A stretch of 64,000 nucleotides of DNA from Oscheius onirici (taxonomy: Eukaryota > Nematoda > Chromadorea > Rhabditida > Rhabditidae). Position numbers and translations under genes: made by a program. The DNA is taken from positions 1,364,001 through 1,428,000 of the forward strand of contig OW051472.1 in NCBI GenBank assembly GCA_932521025.1, read 5' to 3'. The first letter of the stretch is position 1; every line of letters begins with the position of its first letter. Below are positions 55,550-64,000 of this stretch, piece by piece. The notes under the pieces are model-generated. The model made no database searches and was not told the DNA's origin. It saw nothing but the letters and a program-made list of their open reading frames with translations.

Positions 55550-56945
55550 TTTGTGTGCTTGTGTCTGAGGCTCTAATTGAGGATAAGGAGGGGAGCTTTG
55601 TGCGCAAATTAGTTTTTAACAAGTCGCGACAGGAAAAGCAAGTGTGTGAAGGGCCTTTGATAGTTTCTTGGGAGGGACAGGGAGTGACTGGAGCAGAGTG
55701 ACAAGGGAAGAAGGGAAGGGACAGTAGGACTGAGACTCACTGAAGCTAGGAACGGGCCGGGCGACCCGTTCAGGTCCTACATTTTGAAACTAGGCTTGAG
55801 AGGGAGTGGGTTCTAATACGATTTCGGTAGATTCTTCGGATGGTCAGGGAGAGTGACTGGAGGAGAGTAACAAAGGAGGAATGGAAGGGAAACCACGAAA
55901 CCTAGCGCTCCGTGACAGAGCGAAGTCATGAACTTCTACATTAGCCCTGGAAGGGCGTTGCTAACTTTGTACACCAAAATTTCGTGGCCTCGGACAAACA
56001 AACAGTCACAGAGTCAGCCACAGACACCATTGCACTTTAATATTAAAGATCTGAAAAATTAGTATTTCAAAGCAACTAGCTGGTGCCTAGCGATGGAGAT
56101 CCATAGATCTAACATTATAGCAACGTTTTGAAACATAAAAAGTTCTGGACCAACGATTTTTGAGGTCCAATTTGAAAATCGGAAAAACCGGTCCGGTCCC
56201 CCCGCCGCCATTCAAAAATTGGACCGGGCCGGAGCGCACATGCTTGTCTTTGACACAAAGAAGCGTCGAAGCAAAAAAAAAACTAAAATCTAGATGACAA
56301 AAAAATTTGGTTTTCAGGTTTCATGAAGTTCTCATATGCTGGAAAAGGGAGAAGAAAATAATCTTGGCTTTGGAGTGAGATAACAACAGTTTTGGGTCTT
56401 TTTCGATTTTTATTTTCGCGATGAAAGAGCTGTCCACTTGTTTATCGTGCTTACCTAGAGCTTCTCAGCAAGAATTTAGTTGGAAAAGTAGCAGTTTTTC
56501 ATGTTTCACACATCCACTTTAAATTGCTCCCAGATCTCTGTGTGTGTCTGAAGCTTTAATTGAGGATAGGAAGGGGAGCTTTGTGCACAAATTAATTTTT
56601 AACAAGTCGCGACAGGAAAAGCAAGTGTGTGAAGGGCCTTTGATAGTTTCTTGGGAGGGACAGGGAGTGACTGGAACAGAGTGACAAGAGAAGAAGAGAA
56701 GGGACAGTAGGACTGAGACTCACTGAAGCTATGAACGGGCCGGGCGACCCGTTCAGGTCCTACATTTTGAAATTAGGCTTGGGAGGGAGCGGGTTCCAAT
56801 ACAATTTCGGTAGTTTCTTTGGAGGGGCAGGGAGAGTGACTGGAGGAGAGTAACAAAGGAGGAATGAAAGGAAAACCAGGGCTCCGTGACAGAGCGAAGT
56901 CATGAATTTCTACTTTAGCCCTGGAAGGGCGTCGCCAACCTTGTT
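55550..56945 (+). repeat. direct duplication of about 410 bases
   Basis: 55550-55975 and 56540-56945 are highly similar (AACAAGTCGCGACAGGAAAA, AACGGGCCGGGCGACCCGTT, AGCCCTGGAAGGGCGT). The first is followed by a SINE family 1 head fragment (55965-56045, reverse). The open frame at 55507-55701 lies in the repeat and is not supported. Confidence 0.8.
55965..56045 (-). mobile_element. SINE family 1 fragment (5' end)
   Basis: ACACCAAAATTTCGTGGCCT to GACACCATTGCACTTTA is the reverse complement of the first 80 bases of the SINE at 9097. Confidence 0.6.
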
Positions 56946-57138
56946 TCTTATATCTTGGAAAAACCGGAGGACGTCTGTTCTTATTATCCTTTATCTACTA
57001 AAAGAAGGAAATCAGATTTTACCGCCGTCCATGTGAACAGAGCTCGACCAGCACTGTTCTTCCCCATGCATTTGACTTAGGAGGTAGGATGAAACTGTAA
57101 AAATCTCAAGAACTTTTCCAAAAGAAAAGTCCTACTCT

Positions 57139-57894
57139 TTGCTAACTTTCATGGCGAAACGTAGGGCTATGAAGAATCGTCTGGACAGTATGATACGAAC
57201 GGCAAAACTGGGAAAAACTACAGAAAACGGCGGTGAAACGGTCTATTTTTCCTCCAAGAGAAATTTGGTTTGCCATCGACTACATACATATCTACAATTA
57301 TCGACCTTTTGCCTCTGTTCTCCTCTAACAGTAACAGCTGAAACACAACTGATTTTCACAACAGTGAAAAATAAAACTGTATACTGAAATGGGCCTACAT
57401 TACAGACTGTTCTGCTCAACTATAGGACTATTTACAAATTTCACATCCGTACCTTATACAGGAGACCTTATATAGGAGACCTGGATATCTCATCGTTTGA
57501 GAATAGCGAACGTTCCAAGTTTCGATCAAAACACAATTTGTCCATAACTCTTCAGGGTTGGATCCTACAGAAAAGTTGTCGACGGGCGAAGTTGCTCAAC
57601 TCTACCCACGAGCCACGCCTACGGAAGAATGGAATATTTGGGATCAATGTTCTGATTGCAACTGATCAACAAACCTAGTAACTTTTAACGCGTTAGGGAA
57701 CTGAAGAAGACTTCAACGTTTTAGGTAAGTTTATCCATGCTGCCGTGAAAAAGAGACATGGACAGTGAATCAGTTGCATCACGTACGTTTTCAGTTATCT
57801 CACGACTGTTCAAACTGATCAGCGCGCTATCAAATTCCCTGACGTCTATCTTGTCTGGAAGCTCCATTGCAACAATAGACCAAATCGAAGCATA
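57139..57894 (+). CDS. possible exon cluster, frame unresolved
   Basis: Exon-like blocks: 57151-57240 (MAKRRAMKNRLDSMIR and on), 57551-57650 after TCTTCAG, a short block near 57693-57723 ending in a perfect GTAAGT donor, and one from about 57797 after TTTTCAG. One phase-consistent reading gives RLRKNGIFGIN, then GTEEDFNVL, then VISRLFKLISALSNSL and a stop at 57894. Other frames of the middle block are equally open (for example QLYPRATPTEEWNIWDQ), so I cannot choose. Treat as a candidate locus only. Confidence 0.3.
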
Positions 57895-57904
57895 AGAAAA
57901 GCTT

Positions 57905-58430
57905 CTATTCTACAAAAAAGGTCGTAATATCGAAGGCGTGAAAGACCAGCAGCTTTTGAATTTCGAGAAGACATCGTTCAGCGGGAAGAAGAAGGAGGCG
58001 GAGTCTACCAAATGAACTGAAGGACAACTGGAGAAGAGAAAGAGTATACGAGCTATGGACACTGTCATCATTCGCCACAGAAGTCACGTCTACTCTTCTG
58101 TTTTTTTTAATTCTTCTGTGAAAAACTTTTAGGCTCATGGAATGTTACGATGGAAAGACGGAACTATGCGGAAAGAAGACGCATATTCGAAGCGGACAAG
58201 AGGCAACTTCGGTTGGCAAGAAGTTCCGCTCCCCATAAGCCGCCGCCACTACTGGGGGCGTAACGTCTCGGTTTTTTATCGGGAGCGGAACATCTAGCTT
58301 CTGAAATTGATGGGAGCGTAACGTCTCGGTTTCCAACACCGTCAGGACGTCTTTTTTCCTGCTTGTAAAACATTGAGAAAAAGGTCCGGACACTCGTAGG
58401 TACAATCACAATTCCGAAGGTCAAGGGAAC
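57905..58430. other. exon-like sequence, unresolved, with CGTAACGTCTCGG repeat
   Basis: 57930-58020 and 58130-58250 have worm-like codon use in several frames (for example LLNFEKTSFSGKKKEAESTK and MECYDGKTELCGKKTHIRSG), each ending in a stop. 58255-58345 has two copies of GGGAGCGTAACGTCTCGGTT. Could be 3' exons of the preceding candidate. Confidence 0.25.
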
Positions 58431-59008
58431 ACATTTTCATCATTTCACTTTTTTTATTCTTTACAACGAAAAGAGACGAAGCGGAAGACTGAACAATTTT
58501 ATTAGTTTCTGATGAGGAAGGAAGTCCCAATAAGAATGTTAAAGAAATTCTGACAATATGCATCGTCAGCTCTGAGGGAACACACAATATGCTGGTGGGA
58601 AACGAGAGGGAAGAGGGAGGGAAGCAAAGAGACTGTCGTGAGCCCCGAATGATCTCATGAATCTGAGATGGGGACAGCAGAATTTTGCTCTAGTTTTGTC
58701 TGGGCACGCAGCGTTAGTCTGAACATTCGATCAACTAGAATATTCTTGGTCAACCCAGGAAGATTTCAGCAACAGTCAACAGTTTTCAGACGAAATGGGA
58801 AAGAAAGTCTCCTATTCTGGTATCTCCGTCTCATCTGAAAAGTTTGGCAGAGAAGAAATATAGAAATGTTTTGTAAATACTGTAGAGCAAATCGACGAGT
58901 GTTAGTCTTCAGAATTTTCTGCTTCTTGTCAAGCGAGCCGATCCAGTTATAGTTCTCAGACACTAATTTAAACTTTTGACTCGATTGTTGAAGAAAAATG
59001 CAGCGCTT
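58431..59008. other. intergenic, nothing recognised
   Basis: No supported exon or shared repeat. Confidence 0.4.
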
Positions 59009-59811
59009 CTAGTAGGTAGTCGATTTATCTCTTTCGCCTTCTTCTTGTTGCTCATCGGCGTAGATATCTAGGTGACGAGTCGGAGATGGAGGCAAAGTTT
59101 TACTAATTTCCGGATAAGTAGTCGACAGTTTGATGCGGTCGCGGACCCGGAAACGGCGACATTACCTGACCTTTTCATCCCAAGCCTGAAACTTTTTGTT
59201 TTTCAAACTTTTGGCAACTGATCTTTCAAGAAATTTCCATATTCCCTTTCTTCTTCTGTGCCAACGACTTCAATCAGTTTCACTCCATCTCCCAAAAGTG
59301 CCTGTGAAACGCAAGCTATGAAAACTGAACCGTAGATCTATCAGGAAGAAAGTGGGGAGAAAAAGTGCTGCTGAGAAATCAGGCAAGGAGTTGTGAATAG
59401 AAGCATCCGTAGGTTATTTTTCGCCTAAAAACTGATTCACACCGACTATTTCCACAGTATTTTTTGGCTTCATGTTTTCTATAAAACTGTAGCTAAACTA
59501 CTGTTCTGTTCAATCTCATCTATCGCATTTCAATTTTCTACAAAATAGAACATGAGGGAGCTTTTTGAATGTTCCACCACTTCTTGTGATCTTCAAATTT
59601 GTTTCAAGCATCCCATATACTGGATAACTGTAAAAAAATAGTTGTTTTGCCCGAATCTTTTTGACTGAAATTATCTGCAAACGTAAATAAGAAATAATTT
59701 TTTGGTGTCCCGTCGATTCGAATAAAATAGAAGAGACAAAACTTCCCCACATAATCTAAGCGCCGCATATGTATCGGAGCGATCAGCTCTCTCGTCATTG
59801 ATTATTGCCAT
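59009..59811 (-). CDS. five-exon gene, 132-residue protein of unknown function
   Basis: Exons on the minus strand: 59743-59811, 59552-59674, 59209-59301, 59166-59185 (20 bases) and 59009-59102. All phases agree and the frame is open to a TAG at 59009-59011. The protein starts MAIINDERADRSDTYAALRL, continues KQLFFYSYPVYGMLETNLKI, TRSGGTFKKLPHALLGDGVK and EEEREYGNFLKDQLPKAWDE, and ends TRHLDIYADEQQEEGERDKS then TTY. It has no signal peptide or membrane segment; the tail is charged. I do not recognise the family. The dense, well-spliced model and codon choice make it a real gene. A SINE lies upstream between 59835 and 60098, so part of its promoter or 5' leader is SINE-derived. One exon-2 stretch (59600) contains TGTTTCA by chance. 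Confidence 0.75.
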
Positions 59812-59821
59812 TTTGGTCTAT

Positions 59822-60111
59822 TCTTGCTCTCAGTAAAAGCGAGATGGCGCAGTGGTAGGAAGCGCCAGAGTCAATCTAAAGGTCTCAAGTTCAAACTCGC
59901 TTCTGTCCAACCAAGGCATCCATCCTCCCGAGGCCAGTAAATTGGTAGTAGCATGCTACGAAGATAAAGTGTACTTGGAGTCAGACTTGGCACCTGTCCA
60001 GATTATAGAACGTAAGTCTGATTTCTCTGGCCCCTCAGATTAGACCCGCACGCAATTGAGCTTGCTCTGGCGTTGATTACGGGGTAAACTTTATCTTATC
60101 TTGCTCTCAGT
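59822..60111 (+). mobile_element. SINE family 2, full copy with target-site duplication
   Basis: The body is 59835-60098. The 13-base direct repeat TCTTGCTCTCAGT flanks it (59822-59834 and 60099-60111). The head is tRNA-like: A-box TGGCGCAGTGG and a B-box-like AGTTCAAACTC. The tail ends GGGGTAAACTTTATCTTA. The identical flanks mean a recent insertion. It lies 23 bases upstream of the ATG of the minus-strand gene. Confidence 0.85.
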
Positions 60112-63100
60112 TATTGATGAAATTTGGAAGTAGTTTTTTCTATATGAGATCATATCTCGGTCATCTTCACCCATTGAAGCCAGCAGATTTCGACCTTGCA
60201 TGTTTTTGGACTATTTAGATCATATAAAGGGCTTTCCAACCCAATGTCGGAGTTTGCAGAACACATTTCTCAAGAACGGCCGAATGGTTTGGTCTGAAAG
60301 TTGGCGCGGTAATTAGCACTACTAGTGTGCATATAGCGCCAATGGAATGAGCTCAGTTCCTTTATCCAGGAAGGCTGGGATATAGGGAGGGGTCAAAAAA
60401 GTGTTTGCGGTCAAAGCGCTGCCAAAACTCGTAGAAATCACCTAGAGGTCTGATTTTTTGGCACAGTATAGCCCAGAAGTAGAGAAGTGAAGCGCAGAAA
60501 GCCGATTTTTGATATCGTATTCAGAAAAAAAAGTTATGAGCAAAAAGCTCACTATTTATTGTCCGGACTGTACCTCAAAAAAAGAGTATTTTTGAAGCCA
60601 TTTTCTAAAGCTGACAACGAGGAGGTGTATCATCTATTTTTAGTCGAATGAAATTATTGCTTATAAGAAGGCGTTGAAACTTGATCAAAACAAAGGTTCA
60701 CTAAATTTCTAAAAATGTAGTTTTTCGCTCGTACCCCTGACAATGATTGCTGACTCCGGACCTTGTCTTCTGTTATTCAAATACTGAAGTACGAAAAAAA
60801 AACACAAAATCAATGACGGTTCGTTTATGCTGACCGCTAGTCAGTTTTTCCCTCTCTCTCTCTCCCATCGGCCCCAACTGTTTGTACAAACAGTTCATTA
60901 TAATCACATCATTGTCTGTCTGACTAAATTCGGCCGGCCTCTCTCTCTCGTTTTTTCCTATTCCACTCATATGTGTTATACCAAATCAAGTCTTTAGAGC
61001 AGGACTACGAACATCAAACAAGACCTTTTTCATTGTCCTAAATGCAAACAATCGTTGAAACATATGCAAAAGTTGAATACTCAGCCAACAAATCTAAAAG
61101 ATACACGCTTCTCTCTCTCTCTCTCCGTTTTTGCGACATACATGTCCTCCTGTTTGCACGTTTGACACGATCTTCCTTGGGTTACATTTTTTGGAGAAAC
61201 AGACTTATCGTAAAAGCGCCCACGGTAAAATGTCAGTGGTTTGCTGCGAAGGTGAAGGCGTGGAACACACTTCGGAACACCTTACACGATCTAACCCCTC
61301 AGATTGATCCCTTACCCAGTACCGGAGTTTGTCTCCCAGAGCATTCTTCTGAATTCTGGCGTTGAAAGGGAGAAATTTAACCTTTTTACAACGAGGTAAG
61401 GTACGGTATGGAAGAGAGTACACACCAAAATGGGTTCAGCTCATATAAAAAATATCTTGTTTCACTGTTTCAATGATAACTGATACGACCTTGCTTCACT
61501 AATTTTTCGAAGTCAAAATTCCTGAAGTCAAAATTCCCAACAGACTCTCCAAGAACCTAAAAATCTCGCTCATTTTCTCAGTGCTTTCTCGGTATATGCA
61601 AATACAGAGGAGAGACAGGCAGCCCAGTTCCGAATAATTTTTGTCTCTGTTTATCGAAGGGGAGAAAAGCGAGTGCCGGCCGTGGCCCCGGCTGTCAATA
61701 TGTAAACGAAGCTCTCTCACTGCTTCTCTTTCCTCTCACTTGTGAACAGTCTTTATCGATCACACTGATTGGACTTTTTAAACTTTTTTTTTAGTCAAAA
61801 GGCGAAGGTTTTGGTTTCTCTGGTATAATATAAATGGCATGCTGTAGTCAAGCCAATTCTGCGGCTTGATCGTGACATCCAAAAATTCCTATAGCCCAGA
61901 CGTAGAGAAGTGGAGCGCAGAAAGCCGATTTTTGATATCGCATTCAGTTTTTTTCCACCTATTGTACTTCATTCTCCTCCTAAAAATCGCAAGGAACTTT
62001 TCTGGGAGTTTCTGCTTGGCGAGTGTCTGTTCCTCTCTGTCCCTCTGTCCCTATGACTCTCTGTCTCTCTCGGTCCCCTCCGTAAGCTGAGAGACACTGG
62101 ACGGAGATAGACAGACCGAGGCCTGTGATGTAAGTTGGGTGACCTAATTTTATCATATTTGAACCCAGGAATATCAAAAACCCCAGGATGGACAAATCAC
62201 ACGCGACATTTGAAAACTTGCATTTTTTAAAGCTTAAAATAGTCGTTACTATGTTTCAACGTAAGTTAGGTGACCCAATTTTAACATATTCAAACTCAGC
62301 GGTGTCGATTACTCCAGAAAACCATTATTTAATACGATTTTTACTCATTTCATGTTTTTTTGATATCGCGTACCTATTTTTCCATGGACGCAAAAAAAAA
62401 TAATTTTTGACGTCATTTTCGGATTCAGCGAAAAAAAACCACCTTAGAAACAATTTAGCAAAAGGAGTTTTTGCAAAAAAAAATTGGACCGAGATCTGTC
62501 GACCGTTTTTCATGCAAAAAATGGCATTCTTGCTGTCTTTTCTCGAGGTTCAAAAATTTCTTTTTCTGCTTCACCAAATTCATATAAAGCACACAGATTT
62601 CTACAAGTTCAATCAAAAGTTTCGATCGTTTCCATTACGAATGTCGTGAAAGCCTTTCATTGACTAAATTGATATTAGGTTCATGCTGTAAAAACTGGGC
62701 TGAATAAACTTTTTTTTGTGTGTTTCACTAATTCCGTAAGGCGCCCCAATATTGTTGTGCATAGTTAAACGAAGCCATTTATGACAAAAAAAATCAGTTT
62801 TTCGTGTAACCGTTTTATAAAAAAAAGAAACCATTAACTACTTTGCTGACTGTCTCCCGTTTTTTTCCATAAAAGTGCCTACATGACAATTTTTTAGTCA
62901 TCTGATCGTTCAACTATTCATAATCTGACAACTAGTTTGTAGTTTGTTGTTCATTCGGTTTTCAAGGTAGTTCACGTGACCGTGGTCACATCCGCAGAGG
63001 GGTCTTGGAGTGAAGATGAGAGCGTTGAATGATCAAAGTTGCTAAGGTACGGAATCCGCGGGACAGGCTAGGCTGACGAGAGATGCCAGGGTAGACTATG

Positions 63101-64000
63101 GTCCATTTCCAACGAAACCAACCAGTTCCAACGCGAGCAATTTTTTGCTCGCACAACCCTGGTAGACTCGTTTTCTTCTTAGACTGTCATCCTATCCACT
63201 TATCCCAGTATAATGGCAAAAAATCTGAGAAAAGAAAAGTTTGTCGTTTATCTTAGGTTTCACCGAATCCATAGAGTCAAGTAAGTTCCTGAAAAGACAT
63301 TGGAAATGTCTTACCTAAAAATAGTAGAAATGAACAACTTTTCAAGAGAGGGTGGCCAAGACATTTGTGATCGACAGTTGAAAAAGGACAAACTTTTGGA
63401 ATTGAATGGTCATGAGAAAAGTTGAGTACAGTACTCTTTCCCTATCAGAAAACTGAACAAAGTGAGAGAAAAATATGTTTTATCAAATTCTTTATACTGT
63501 GTCATTTTTTTCTTCAAACCAATGAACCGAACAAAAGAAAATACCAAAACATCTTCCCTTTTCTCTCCCCTAATTCCCCACACGGTCGCGCCATCTCCGA
63601 ATAAATGCCAGTCGGCATGCGAATTTGTGCGCTCTCAGTCAGTCGGCGATTTTTCATTACAAAATGGCTGCATAGAGAGAGACAGTGTGAGAACCGGTCC
63701 CCACCTCTCTCTAACACTGAATGAACACGGGGACAAACTTTTCATCGTCTCTCCTCGCCTATTTTATGCCAATTTTATCGACCGGAAGATGTGTCTTGGC
63801 AACAGTTTTTATCTGTCATGCAGATTTTTTTTTACATTTTTGCTTCCCCCAACCTGCATTCATTCTAGTTCCAGTTTTCAACTCGCTCATTTTACTTGTT
63901 GACGAAACTTTTTTCCTAGTAAACATTCTCAGAAACTTTTCCCTAACCGACAGCCCAAAAGTTGTGAGAATAGATCTACAATTAGTGTGTCATAAAATCT
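60112..64000. other. intergenic, short duplications, no supported gene
   Basis: 60470-60535 and 61892-61955 share AGAGAAGTGGAGCGCAGAAA-type sequence. 62111-62170 and 62257-62310 share TAAGTT(G/A)GGTGACC(C/T)AATTTTA. 61200-61365 has worm-like codons (KVKAWNTLRNTLHDLTPQ) but no splice partner and weak likeness to the SINE family 2 tail. 61110-61130 is a CT run. TGTTTCA motifs are few (61056, 61458, 61466, 62252, 62721). Confidence 0.4.

Noticed and set aside
55507-55701. 64-residue frame
   Set aside because: In a direct repeat whose second copy does not keep the same start or reading frame throughout.
59600-59606. TGTTTCA followed by CATATAC, as a piRNA locus
   Set aside because: It lies in a coding exon of the minus-strand gene; counted as chance.
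1-64000. Virus-like or LTR elements, autonomous transposases, CRISPR arrays, operons
   Set aside because: No open frame with polymerase, integrase, capsid or transposase motifs, no long terminal direct repeats, and no closely spaced same-strand genes were seen.

Overview
The window reads as nuclear DNA of a nematode of the genus Caenorhabditis. It is AT-rich, most exons are short with many 42-70 base introns, acceptors are mostly TTTCAG-like, and the recognisable genes are worm families: a lim-4-like LIM-homeobox gene, a C-type lectin, an inward-rectifier K+ channel and a worm-type P-loop GTPase. There is no long viral or transposase reading frame. All mobile DNA seen is short and non-autonomous.

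Layout. 0.95-5 kb: 5' exons of a Kir-type K+ channel on the minus strand, running off the left edge. 5-13.7 kb: accessory DNA with nested terminal-inverted-repeat (TIR) elements, two full copies of a tRNA-derived SINE and simple repeats. 13.7-15.9 kb: a two-domain C-type lectin gene with a remnant of a sister gene just upstream, the whole bracketed by near-identical 230-base inverted repeats. 16-34.8 kb: almost gene-free, with many palindromic MITEs; a possible two-exon gene start lies at 20.9-21.5 kb. 34.9-48.5 kb: a ten-exon lim-4 orthologue with large introns. 50.9-54.95 kb: a gene coding two tandem P-loop GTPase domains whose frame is broken at several places. 55.5-57 kb: a direct 0.4 kb duplication. 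57.1-58.3 kb: exon-like but unresolved sequence. 59.0-59.8 kb: a clear five-exon 132-residue gene of unknown function on the minus strand, with a SINE inserted just upstream of its ATG. 60.1-64 kb: no gene I can support.

Most interesting signals. (1) The 7-mer TGTTTCA occurs about 88 times on both strands (my count by eye; roughly 13 expected for this base composition). At least 27 copies also carry a TATA-like patch 8-14 bases downstream and a YRNT with its T about 38-42 bases downstream. That is the architecture of nematode type I 21U-RNA (piRNA) genes, so the intergenic DNA and the lim-4 introns look like a piRNA cluster. (2) Four non-autonomous transposons share one internal core and an 8-9 bp target-site duplication but have unrelated terminal inverted repeats, each built from its own short tandem motif. 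One is nested inside an older TIR element and itself contains a SINE; another is a mosaic of two terminal types. (3) The tandem-GTPase gene needs one-base changes of frame at four places, two of them at the same octamer.

Gene roles are inferred from domain families only. There is no sign of operons, and the genes do not form an obvious pathway.
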